A DNA stretch of 13,970 bases from Sulfurovaceae bacterium (GTDB lineage: Bacteria > Campylobacterota > Campylobacteria > Campylobacterales > Sulfurovaceae): NCBI GenBank assembly GCA_029933395.1, contig JAOZOG010000043.1, forward strand, positions 1 through 13,970, in the 5' to 3' direction. Below, one piece after another: positions 1-7,968 of this stretch (positions are counted from its first letter, which is position 1; each line of letters begins with the position of its first letter). A program made the position numbers and the translations under genes. The notes beneath the pieces were generated by a model. That model was not told the origin of the DNA. It worked only from the letters and a program-made list of their open reading frames with translations, and did no database searches.

Positions 1-2052
1 CTAACACTCCGGCTTATCCACCCAGATCGTCCGCGTGATCGTCTCTCCGCTGCTGTCGATCACCGTGATCGTATGCGCACCATAATCAAAAGTCAGCGAA
101 AAAGAAGGGTGCCTATACCTTTTGGCCTCCCCGTCGATATACCAATAGTAGGGTTTTTTGCCATCCTCCACTTTGATATCGACCGATACTTTGGAGCAGT
201 CGGCACTTCGGTAGCGGGTATTCTCGAGAGGGTACAGCATCTTTAGACGTTTCGTATCATTCTGCCGCTCTCTTGGATCGAAACAGGCAAGGCCGGGGGG
301 TACGCTGGTTTCGGGATAAGTCGCAGGCCACTCCCACAAATGCCGTAGCAGCAACTCATCGATCAGTGCGAAGAGTTCAAATGCCAGCGGTGCGGCAGCA
401 CTTCTGCCCGTGCGTTTGAGCTGGGTGGCGTTGCTCGGTTTGCCGACCCAAACCGCTACAGTATAGTTACGGTCATAAGCGATCGTCCAGGCATCACGAT
501 AGCCGTAGCTCGTGCCGGTCTTGTAGGCGATCTGCTGTGCCGTGTCGACGAAGCCATCAGGTGCCGGCAGGCGGCGCAGGATAGCGGTGGTCATCCGGGC
601 TGCCTCAGGTTCACAGAAGCGTGGCAGTGTTGCATTCCCTTCTGTTTTAGGGAGGTAATGCAGGGGGTGAGCTGCTCCCTCATTGGCCAAAGCGACATAG
701 AGCTGTGCGAGCTGTTTCATCGTGATTCCGATTCCGCCCAGCGCCACCGGAAGTGTCGAGCGCTTTTTGGGGATGGCGAGCTTGCCCGTTATCTGGGAGA
801 GACGTTCGACGAATGTCTCCACTCCGACTTTTCGGAGGATTTTTACTGCCGGGATATTGAGAGAGTATTGTAGTGCGTATGCCACGGTCACTTCGCCGCT
901 GTAAGTACGAGAAAAGTTGTGCGGCAGATAGTCGCCAAATCGTGTCTCACGGTCAAGAATGACCGTATCGGGATGGATCAGGCGCTTTTCGAATCCCAGC
1001 GCATAGATAAGGGGCTTGAGTGTCGAGCCCGGAGAGCGGATCGCCCCCGTCATATCGTTGTGGCCCGGAACGTATCGGCTGAACATATCATGCGACCCGA
1101 GATATGCCAGAATCGCAGCGTCCTCATTGCGAATGACCAGCACAGCCAGTGTCGTCTCTTTGCCCAGCAGTGATGCCTTGCTCTTCGCCCAGCGTTCCAC
1201 CTGCCTCTGCAGATCGGCATTGAGCGTCGTAGTGATCACTTTTTTGCCTGGATCACTCTGCAACAAAAGCTTCTGCGAGAGGTGGGGCGCATAGCGGGGA
1301 AATGGGTACAGTTTCGATGGCAGTGGCTCCCCCAGCGCCTGCCGATAGAGTGTTTCGCTGATGATCCCCCGCTCTCTGGCTAGATCGAGTACCCGCTTAC
1401 GTGCTTTTTTGGCTCGATGCAGCGATCTATCCGGCCTGTTCCGCTCGGGGGACTGGGGGAGTGCGACCAGCAGTGCGGACTCGGAAGCACTGAGTGCGGT
1501 GGGGAGTTTGCCGAAATAGCGCATACTCGCCCCCACGATCCCCTCGACATTGCCTCCGTACGGCGTCAATGTGAGGTAGGCGGAAAGAATCTCCTCCTTG
1601 CTGTAGTGCCACTCGAGCTGAAACGCCCGCACGATCTCTCTGAGCTTTCCCCAGACGGTGCGCGGTTTGGGTTCGAGCAGCCGGGCAAGCTGCATTGTGA
1701 TCGTCGAACCGCCCGATATGATTCGGCCACTGCTTATCAGCTGCATCACTGCCCGTCCCATCGCCAGCGGATCCATCCCCGGATGCCGGTAAAAACGCTG
1801 ATCCTCAAAAGCCAGCAGCATCCGCAAAAAACCCGGATCGAGCTTCGGTACCTCCACAGGAAAACGCCACTTCTCATCCCTGCTGGTCTGGGCATAGAGC
1901 CATGTACCATCAGCAGCTTCGACGACGCGGGATGTCTCTTTGATTTTTGAAAGATCGACGGGATCGAAGTGGTCGTAGAGTAGAAAAAGAAGGAAAATTG
2001 CGGCAGTAACGGCGATGAGCCAGGCAAAAAATTTCCGCATGCTGCCCATCAT
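1..2052 (-). CDS. pbpC: Penicillin-binding protein 1C (bifunctional peptidoglycan glycosyltransferase/transpeptidase)
   Basis: A class A penicillin-binding protein that polymerises lipid II and cross-links peptide stems on the periplasmic face of the inner membrane. The 683-aa protein starts with a membrane anchor (about residues 8-25). The GT51 glycosyltransferase domain (about 45-225) has the catalytic Glu in FEDQRFYRHPG (E83), GGSTITMQLAR (114-124) and a second Glu in KEEIL (E154). The transpeptidase domain (about 300-560) has STLK (S343, K346), SLN (397-399) and KTGT (511-514). A C-terminal domain of about 80 residues fits the BiPBP_C module typical of PBP1C. Length and domain order match full-length PBP1C, and the stop codon is at the very window edge. 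Met1, Met2 and Met5 are all possible starts; none has a strong Shine-Dalgarno, only a weak GGA 9-11 bases before Met1. It lies downstream of the alpha-2-macroglobulin gene on the same strand, as in the E. coli yfhM-pbpC pair. Confidence 0.95.
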   Translation of the reverse strand: MMGSMRKFFAWLIAVTAAIFLLFLLYDHFDPVDLSKIKETSRVVEAADGTWLYAQTSRDEKWRFPVEVPKLDPGFLRMLLAFEDQRFYRHPGMDPLAMGRAVMQLISSGRIISGGSTITMQLARLLEPKPRTVWGKLREIVRAFQLEWHYSKEEILSAYLTLTPYGGNVEGIVGASMRYFGKLPTALSASESALLVALPQSPERNRPDRSLHRAKKARKRVLDLARERGIISETLYRQALGEPLPSKLYPFPRYAPHLSQKLLLQSDPGKKVITTTLNADLQRQVERWAKSKASLLGKETTLAVLVIRNEDAAILAYLGSHDMFSRYVPGHNDMTGAIRSPGSTLKPLIYALGFEKRLIHPDTVILDRETRFGDYLPHNFSRTYSGEVTVAYALQYSLNIPAVKILRKVGVETFVERLSQITGKLAIPKKRSTLPVALGGIGITMKQLAQLYVALANEGAAHPLHYLPKTEGNATLPRFCEPEAARMTTAILRRLPAPDGFVDTAQQIAYKTGTSYGYRDAWTIAYDRNYTVAVWVGKPSNATQLKRTGRSAAAPLAFELFALIDELLLRHLWEWPATYPETSVPPGLACFDPRERQNDTKRLKMLYPLENTRYRSADCSKVSVDIKVEDGKKPYYWYIDGEAKRYRHPSFSLTFDYGAHTITVIDSSGETITRTIWVDKPEC

Positions 2053-2061
2053 TTACTATAT

Positions 2062-2287
2062 CCGTAGGTCGGAGTGCCTCCATTCCAACACCCAAACAGG
2101 AGCAGTGACTTCAGTCGCCAAAGAGAGATCAAGAAGAAGCTATCGGAACCGGAGGCTTCAGCCCCGAACAGACCAAAGAACAGCAACCCATTCAGCAACC
2201 CATTTAGTTCGGCGGGGCTGAAGCCTCCGATTCCTGATTTACGCGACTGAAGTCGCGTCCCCCGAAGAGAGAATATCAATTGCCTAC
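2062..2287. repeat. REP/BIME-like nested inverted repeat element
   Basis: The space between the macroglobulin stop and the pbpC start is built from nested palindromes. A 17-base segment at 2150-2166 (GGAGGCTTCAGCCCC core) recurs exactly inverted at 2213-2229. Outside that pair, GACTTCAGTCGC at 2107-2118 recurs inverted at 2245-2256, where it forms a 7-bp hairpin with a 2-base loop (2242-2257). Each arm also nearly folds on itself. Further out are a small palindrome at 2071-2081 (GGAG-TGC-CTCC) and an outer GTAGG/CCTAC pair (2064-2068, 2283-2287). The middle holds a perfect 12-base tandem duplication at 2181-2192 and 2193-2204. This is the architecture of REP pairs mobilised by RAYT (TnpA-REP, IS200-like) transposases, though no transposase is present here. 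In RNA it would fold into a long stem that could attenuate or protect the macroglobulin-pbpC transcript. The outer boundaries are approximate. Confidence 0.75.
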
Positions 2288-2317
2288 AAAAAAAGTTGTG
2301 CGCAAAGCTGTACATCC

Positions 2318-5300
2318 CTACTTCCTGCGCTTCTCCATCTTCTGCAGCAGTCTCACATTCTCCTTCTCCAGATCGCTCATCTGGGTATCGAAAACTTCCG
2401 CACTGCTTACATCTGTCGGATGATACCAGGGCATATAGGAGAAAATGCGTTTGTACTCAGGCTTGTGGAAGCTGACACCGTGTCGTGCAAAGAGACTGTT
2501 TCTCAGGATCGCGAGCTGGTGTTTGTCGTACTTTTTGAGATCGGCTTCAGTGAGTGCCTTGATGCGCACACGATAAAAGTCTGCCAGCACCAACCCGCCT
2601 CCCCTGCGCTTCTCCTCTGCCAGCAACTTCTGCACATTCTGCTTCTGGATCGCTGTCAGGTCCCGGTATACGTCACTCGAAGATGTCGTATAGGGGTGAT
2701 ACCAACTGTGCTGGGAGAACATACGGTAGAGCATCGGATTACTTGCTTTGAAATCCAAACCGGCTCGGGCAAAGATGGCGTTTCTCAGGAAATTGAGCTG
2801 TGTAATGCTGTATCGATCGAGATTCTTGATCTTTTCACTATAGACCGATTCGAAATCTTTTTCTGTCAGTTTCGCTTCTGCCGGCTTCCCTGTGGCAGAT
2901 GACGTGTTTTCGGAACTCTTGACAGCGGTTTGCTTTGGATCATGGATCATCAGTCTCCCCTGATAAAGAGAGCTCACCGCCCGGTAATAAGGGCGATACA
3001 TATCCTCGACCTTGGCCGGCGGCACTGTATAGCTGCCCACCGTCACCGCTCTGACAACATAGGCGACCCGATAGTTGCCCTCTGTATTCTTCCGGCTCAA
3101 GGCAGCGATGAAACGGTCATTGCGATAAGCGGTATGCTCGGTGGCACTTCTCTCACCGACCCACTTGAGTGCCGTGACAGGATCGATACCGTTGATATGT
3201 GGATTTTCCAACTCAAACCCAGCCGGCACCCAGTCAGTAATGAGGGGGTAGCGGATAGCACTGTTTTGTATCTTTCCTTCGATGACGACAACCAGGCGCT
3301 CATTCTGCCTGACAGAGGAGAGGTCGACCTCTTTTCCTTCTATCGTAAAGTAGCGCTTCGTGATCGTGAACCCATTATTGCGCATTGCTGCGAAAGAGGC
3401 TGCCCTGGGTGTCGCCCTGAAGTCGAGACTGTACCAGGAGGTTCCCTCGCTCTCATTGGCGATGACCGGAAGCTGCTGCAGTGTCTGAGCTGCAGCGAAG
3501 AACTCGCCATGGGTCAGCGGCAGGAGTTTGCCGTCAGCCGTCAGTTTTAGTTTCGCCGGCGTGAAGCGGGCTGCGAATGCAGCTCTGAGCAGCAGACTCA
3601 TCTCCTGTGTACTGAGCCACCTTCTCTCGCGCGCGCTCGATGCCAGATCGGCATAGCGTCTCTCCCACTCCAGGCCCAGCGCACTCTCCTGCATCAGCAC
3701 GACCAGTGCCGCCTCATCCCGCAGGAGTCCACCGTAGTTGGAGAAGTAGCTACTGCCTGCAGTGCCCAGAGCGCTGCCTGCCTTTTCGAACATTTTCTCT
3801 GCAAGCCCCTTCTCTCCGACATAGGCCAGTGCTGCGCCCAGATGTCCCCAGGCCTGTGCTGAGCGCATTTTACTCCTGGGGTCTTTGGCACGGTAGAGGA
3901 TCTCCGCCATCAGCGTCCGTCCGTTGCGTGTCAGCACATAGAGACCGTAGGCGTCTGCCTCCTGTTTCGCACCGTCACCGCTCCACCGGTCGAGATGATT
4001 CTCGATCCAGTCCAGTCCGGCCTTGATATTGCGATCGGGGACTTTGTAGCCTGCTTTTTTGGCACGTGTCAGGAAGTCTACCACATAGGCACTCAGCCAC
4101 ATCCCCGCCCTGCTTCCACTCCAGAGTCCGAAGCCTCCATCGAGCTTCTGATAGGCCAGCAGCTGCTCGATCGCCCGCGGAACGATCGCATCGACATTGA
4201 TGGTTTTGGCCAGCGGTGAAGTCGGGGGCATAAAGAGCCATGGCATCGCGCGACTGGTCGTCTGCTCGGCACAGCGCCCCCAGTAATCGATCAGATCGTT
4301 TGCGATCGCCGTAGTGCCGACCAGGGGCTTGCCCGAGATCTTCAGTGAAACGTGTCGGGGATTGGACCAGATGGCAGCATCGAAGTGTGCTTGAGGGTCG
4401 AAGAGTGTGCCCTTATCCAGGATACCGACCTTGCGGATCGACACTTCGGGGTAACGGCTCCGTACAGCCAACTGCCACGTTTTTTTCGTCATCATCCTGC
4501 CATCCTTTTCGATGGTGACAGTCAGATTGAGATCTTTGAGTGCAGGAGCACGCAGGATAATCGGGGCGACGAAACTGGCTGCTTTCGATGCATCGAACCG
4601 GTAGTGGAATGTTTTGCGATCCACGATATCCGACCCTGTGGCACTCTCGAAGCGGATCGTATAGTTTCCTGCTCCGGCACTGCTGTCGAAATCTACCTGC
4701 AGCTGGCCTGTCGCTTCGTCACCCACAGAAAGGAATCTCGGCATATAGATCTCTGGGGAGATCGTATCTTTGACGACAAGTTCACCGCTCATGACACCGA
4801 CAGCCTCTTCGCTCCAGGCAACCGCCATCACTCTGAGTGCCCCCTGATAGTCCGGAATGTCGAGTGTCACCTCGGCGACACCGTTGTCGTCAAATGCCAA
4901 TGGCCCCTTGAAGAGCGCCACCACTTTGCGTTTGTTCACGACGACTTTCTCCTGCAGCGCCATCGGGAGTATATCTCCTGCACCGACATCGAATTTGGCA
5001 TGGGCACCCATCGTCTCGATCAGATCTCCGTAGATATCGCGTATCTCCAGACCCAGCTTCTGCTGTCCGAAAAAGTAATTGACCGGATCGGGTGATTGAT
5101 AGTTCGTCAACCTCAAGACACCCTCATCGACTGCTGCGATAGTGACATAGGCCTTTTTACCGGCAACCGACGCGGCTTTCACCTTCATTCTGACCGATGT
5201 GGAGGATTTCACTTTTTTGGGATATTCGAGTGAAAGCTCGATGATCTTGCGGGGATCGACCACCTGGATATGTGCCAGACCGATTGCACGATTGGCGCCC

Positions 5301-7672
5301 AGTTTTTTGCTCTGTGCCCTGAAGGCTGTCGCCAGGATATAGGTACTGCTGCCCCACGCTTCGCCTACGACAAATGTCACATCCTGAGCCTCTCCTGCTT
5401 TCGCCTCTATCGTTTTACTTTCGATGATCGTATGATTGGCCACCGAGACGATGACAGGCCCGGAGAATTTGGGTGTGATATGTACCCTCACCTCTTCTCC
5501 GACACCATAGGACTGTTTGTCGACAGCAACTGGCAGACGATCGGGTGACGCCTTGCTCGTACTCTCCTCATAGCCGCTGCTGAAACGATAGCTGCTGAAC
5601 GGCAGATCTGCATCTATGTCCTTGACCTCCAGTCGGTAAGTTCCCCAGTCGAGCCTGGGAAGCGAAAGTGTGACAGGCCCCTCCTGTGATGTTGTGACAC
5701 TGCCTCTGCTCACCTCTTCTGCGTCACTGTAGCTTTTGTTGTAAGTCCAATCATCCCCGCCGGACTGCCAATTCCAGTGGACCTCCTCTCTGACAAGACG
5801 ATACTCCAGTTTCCCGGCAGCCGGACGTGAATCCTGCAGATAGACCAGATCGAATGTTGGATGTGCCTCCATATCCACCGAGGCCTTCTCGAAGTTTGGC
5901 TTGATGCCAATATAGCCGGATAGATTCTCGATGAAGGATTCCACTACCTTCTCCACAGGCCGTCCACCGGGCTCACTGGCCGAGATAGTGATATGCGCCG
6001 AAAGTGGCAGTGTCGTATCGGGCATACCATCGAGGGTGAAAGGTATCGCCACATTGCCATCAGCATCTGTCTGCAGTGTAACCGGTTGCAGATAACGATT
6101 GCCGAAACGCTCCTTCATATCTCCAAACTGGTAGGCCTCGTAGCCCTTGAAGGGTGTCTTGGCCCGGTGGAGTATCGTCGTCACCTCTACAGTGGCATGC
6201 GGAAGCGGCAACCCATTGAGGTAATGGATCGATGCCCTGATAAGGCTCTCTTTTTTAGGCGAAATAACCTTTGGGTACTCTTTGATATCTATTTTGATCT
6301 TCGGGGGTACGAAATCCTCTACCAGGAAAGAGAGACTTCCCACCGTTTCACTCCCCCCGGCATAGAGCCCGAGATACCATTTGCCGGTACTGGCCGACTC
6401 CGAGAGATGAAGCTCCGTTCCGATATGACCCAGCTCATCCGTCGTCAACAGCCTCTCCTCCACCTTGACCTGTCTCGAATCGAAGAGTTTCATCGAAAGC
6501 TTTACATCTTTTTGTGCCTGTGCCAGTTTGTTTCGCAGCAGGATCTGGATCGGTACGGTTTCACCGGGCCTGAAGATACCGCGATTGCTGTAGATATAGG
6601 CATCATATCTTCCCGGATTATCCCGCCCCGCAACACCTCTGTCGGAGAGATCATGGGGAGGCTTGCTCAAGTCTATGACAGAAAAGTCATCCGCCTCACC
6701 ATAGGCATAGATCGCTTTGGGCTTGAGGCCATATCTGCCTTTGAGCACTTTGTCCGGGAAAAATGCTTTTCCCTCTTTGCTGACAGTACGATCCAGCACC
6801 TCATTGTTTTTGGAGATCAGTTCCAGCTTGACACCATCGTAATTTTCGGCTGTCGAGAGTCTTTTGGTATAGACAGTGAGGCCATCATCGCCCCGAAGTG
6901 TGTAGAGGCCGATATCCGAGACCATGAACCACTGTGTCTGCGATTCATAGATATCGACCGGCTCTCCTTCGCTGTTCACCTGCTGTGCCTGCAGAATATA
7001 GACACCAGGTTTTCTCTCTTTGAGAAAATCGCCTACCGGAATAGCCGTTACCTTGGGCTGGTTGACTTCGGACCGTATCCTCAGCCGTTTTGTCCAGAGA
7101 AAATACCCCTCCGTCGAAGCGATCTTCTCAATATTGTAACTGTAGAGTGCACGAACCAATCCATAATCATTGATCTTGCCAATCAGATTATTGGTATTGA
7201 TACGATAGAGTGTGATGGCAAGCTCTTTGACATTGATCGTTTCGATAGGAATGGAGATCTCCCCCTTTGCAGGCAGGATATAGCCATCATCCTTGAAGTG
7301 CAGGCTCGGCTCATAATCCGTCGTAGTTCCAGAAAGCGTATAGTCCCGATCAAGCTTGAATTCACCCAGCGGTATCCCCCGATTGATCGTGAATTGATAA
7401 TGTGTTCTGGGCTTCAGCCCCTTGATGCAGATACCATTGTAGGAGAGCTCGACTGTGAAGGATTGCCTGGGTGTCAGCTTGATATAGGGCTTTGCTGCAA
7501 CACCGTCACCCGAATAGAGATAACGGTTGAGTTTTGCACACAGAGAGACATCTGTCGGGGAGCTATACTCCGCTACTTTGACGACAGAAGCGATCTTGCT
7601 TCCTCCCGCCCAGGCCATCACTGTCGACACAATCAACCAAAAAGGTATCAATTTCCAGAAAATACGCTTCAT
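2318..7672 (-). CDS. Bacterial alpha-2-macroglobulin with two C-terminal YARHG-like modules
   Basis: A broad-spectrum protease trap: cleavage of a bait region triggers a thioester that covalently captures the attacking protease. The 1784-aa protein starts with a type I signal peptide ending near AWA (residues 20-22). I see no lipobox Cys, so it is probably soluble in the periplasm or exported rather than a lipoprotein like E. coli YfhM. Domains by eye: an MG2/A2M_N segment around 355-450 (IYSNRGIFRPGETVPI), the bait-associated A2M_N_2 region around 720-860, the A2M domain around 895-1010, and the thioester domain around 1085-1390. The thioester motif CAEQ is intact (C1134, Q1137), and a helical-toroid repeat GGFGLW follows. 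After an MG10-like region and a Ser/Thr/Lys-rich linker (about 1590-1620) come two similar modules starting near 1623 and 1717, each with LRNxxFAR(A/H)G and WYHP, the YARHG signature. The start is fixed by AAGGAGAG a few bases upstream. pbpC follows downstream. Confidence 0.93.
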   Translation of the reverse strand: MKRIFWKLIPFWLIVSTVMAWAGGSKIASVVKVAEYSSPTDVSLCAKLNRYLYSGDGVAAKPYIKLTPRQSFTVELSYNGICIKGLKPRTHYQFTINRGIPLGEFKLDRDYTLSGTTTDYEPSLHFKDDGYILPAKGEISIPIETINVKELAITLYRINTNNLIGKINDYGLVRALYSYNIEKIASTEGYFLWTKRLRIRSEVNQPKVTAIPVGDFLKERKPGVYILQAQQVNSEGEPVDIYESQTQWFMVSDIGLYTLRGDDGLTVYTKRLSTAENYDGVKLELISKNNEVLDRTVSKEGKAFFPDKVLKGRYGLKPKAIYAYGEADDFSVIDLSKPPHDLSDRGVAGRDNPGRYDAYIYSNRGIFRPGETVPIQILLRNKLAQAQKDVKLSMKLFDSRQVKVEERLLTTDELGHIGTELHLSESASTGKWYLGLYAGGSETVGSLSFLVEDFVPPKIKIDIKEYPKVISPKKESLIRASIHYLNGLPLPHATVEVTTILHRAKTPFKGYEAYQFGDMKERFGNRYLQPVTLQTDADGNVAIPFTLDGMPDTTLPLSAHITISASEPGGRPVEKVVESFIENLSGYIGIKPNFEKASVDMEAHPTFDLVYLQDSRPAAGKLEYRLVREEVHWNWQSGGDDWTYNKSYSDAEEVSRGSVTTSQEGPVTLSLPRLDWGTYRLEVKDIDADLPFSSYRFSSGYEESTSKASPDRLPVAVDKQSYGVGEEVRVHITPKFSGPVIVSVANHTIIESKTIEAKAGEAQDVTFVVGEAWGSSTYILATAFRAQSKKLGANRAIGLAHIQVVDPRKIIELSLEYPKKVKSSTSVRMKVKAASVAGKKAYVTIAAVDEGVLRLTNYQSPDPVNYFFGQQKLGLEIRDIYGDLIETMGAHAKFDVGAGDILPMALQEKVVVNKRKVVALFKGPLAFDDNGVAEVTLDIPDYQGALRVMAVAWSEEAVGVMSGELVVKDTISPEIYMPRFLSVGDEATGQLQVDFDSSAGAGNYTIRFESATGSDIVDRKTFHYRFDASKAASFVAPIILRAPALKDLNLTVTIEKDGRMMTKKTWQLAVRSRYPEVSIRKVGILDKGTLFDPQAHFDAAIWSNPRHVSLKISGKPLVGTTAIANDLIDYWGRCAEQTTSRAMPWLFMPPTSPLAKTINVDAIVPRAIEQLLAYQKLDGGFGLWSGSRAGMWLSAYVVDFLTRAKKAGYKVPDRNIKAGLDWIENHLDRWSGDGAKQEADAYGLYVLTRNGRTLMAEILYRAKDPRSKMRSAQAWGHLGAALAYVGEKGLAEKMFEKAGSALGTAGSSYFSNYGGLLRDEAALVVLMQESALGLEWERRYADLASSARERRWLSTQEMSLLLRAAFAARFTPAKLKLTADGKLLPLTHGEFFAAAQTLQQLPVIANESEGTSWYSLDFRATPRAASFAAMRNNGFTITKRYFTIEGKEVDLSSVRQNERLVVVIEGKIQNSAIRYPLITDWVPAGFELENPHINGIDPVTALKWVGERSATEHTAYRNDRFIAALSRKNTEGNYRVAYVVRAVTVGSYTVPPAKVEDMYRPYYRAVSSLYQGRLMIHDPKQTAVKSSENTSSATGKPAEAKLTEKDFESVYSEKIKNLDRYSITQLNFLRNAIFARAGLDFKASNPMLYRMFSQHSWYHPYTTSSSDVYRDLTAIQKQNVQKLLAEEKRRGGGLVLADFYRVRIKALTEADLKKYDKHQLAILRNSLFARHGVSFHKPEYKRIFSYMPWYHPTDVSSAEVFDTQMSDLEKENVRLLQKMEKRRK

Positions 7673-7676
7673 TTTT

Positions 7677-7684
7677 CTCTCCTT
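7677..7684 (-). promoter_or_regulatory. Strong Shine-Dalgarno of the alpha-2-macroglobulin gene
   Basis: Read on the minus strand this is AAGGAGAG, four bases before the ATG at 7672. It is a near-consensus ribosome binding site and sets the start of the macroglobulin, whose first residues then form a good signal peptide. Confidence 0.8.
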
Positions 7685-7744
7685 TGTACTTCAAAAGACC
7701 CCCCTTCTGATTACCTCAAAAGGTAAAAAAAGAGATAGACCTGT

Positions 7745-7785
7745 TTTTTTGATTATATCCAAATCCTTGCCTGATAATCAAAAAA
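7745..7785. promoter_or_regulatory. Symmetric, possibly bidirectional promoter in the divergent intergenic region
   Basis: A perfect 12-bp inverted repeat, TTTTTTGATTAT at 7745-7756 and ATAATCAAAAAA at 7774-7785, is separated by 17 bases. Each arm can be read as promoter boxes. On the minus strand TTGATT (7781-7776) and TATAAT (7757-7752) are 18 bases apart and would drive the macroglobulin-pbpC genes with a leader of about 75 bases. On the plus strand TTGATT (7749-7754) and GATAAT (7773-7778) are also 18 apart and would point at the carbonic anhydrase gene. The minus-strand -10 is the better match. Neither strand has a T-run after the stem, so this is not a terminator. The assignment is from sequence pattern only. 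Confidence 0.5.
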
Positions 7786-7906
7786 CCTATATCGATATTA
7801 TCAATATTATTGAATAAAAAATAAATAACTAAACATTTTTTAGATTAACTGACCATTTTTGGCCTATTATATGCCCGTGCTTCAACTTCATTTAACAGTC
7901 TCGAAA

Positions 7907-7917
7907 TATACTATAAG
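7907..7917 (+). promoter_or_regulatory. Candidate -10 region for the carbonic anhydrase gene
   Basis: TATACT (7907-7912) overlaps TATAAG (7912-7917), about 50-60 bases before the ATG. No convincing -35 is seen (TTCAAC at 7881 and TTTAAC at 7891 are poor in sequence or spacing), although Campylobacterota vegetative promoters often lack a clear -35. A transcript from here would start inside or next to the adjacent dyad. Confidence 0.4.
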
Positions 7918-7949
7918 ATACAGTTGCTGTATCAATCTCAAGACAGCAA
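7917..7949 (+). promoter_or_regulatory. Two overlapping palindromes in the carbonic anhydrase leader
   Basis: GATACAG-TTG-CTGTATC (7917-7933) is a perfect 7-bp dyad with a 3-base centre. TTGCTGT at 7924-7930 also pairs perfectly with ACAGCAA at 7943-7949 across a 12-base loop. The two stems share bases and cannot form together in RNA. The first could equally be a repressor operator just past the -10 region. The second ends about 8 bases before the Shine-Dalgarno at 7958-7963. What binds or switches here is unknown. Confidence 0.45.
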
Positions 7950-7968
7950 TTATCACGAAGGAGATATC

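Noticed and set aside
2106..2257. Could the repeats be a CRISPR array or an insertion sequence?
   Set aside because: Units are inverted rather than direct and there are only two of each; no transposase frame and no target-site duplication seen.
2049..2315. Minus-strand open frame of 88 codons between the macroglobulin and pbpC genes
   Set aside because: It consists of the palindromic repeat element read through in one frame (note the NGLLNGLL from the 12-base duplication); no ribosome binding site or domain.
4352..5095. Plus-strand open frame of 247 codons
   Set aside because: Antisense shadow of the macroglobulin gene, rich in His, Cys and Ile in the way antisense frames are.
5993..7726. 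Plus-strand open frame of 577 codons
   Set aside because: It lies wholly antisense to the macroglobulin gene, has a His/Arg/Cys-rich translation with no recognisable domain, and no ribosome binding site; it is a mirror of the coding bias of the real gene.
7924..7968. Upstream ATG as start of the carbonic anhydrase
   Set aside because: It would put 15 polar residues before the signal peptide and lies in the palindromic leader, while the ATG at 7969 has a strong AAGGAG.
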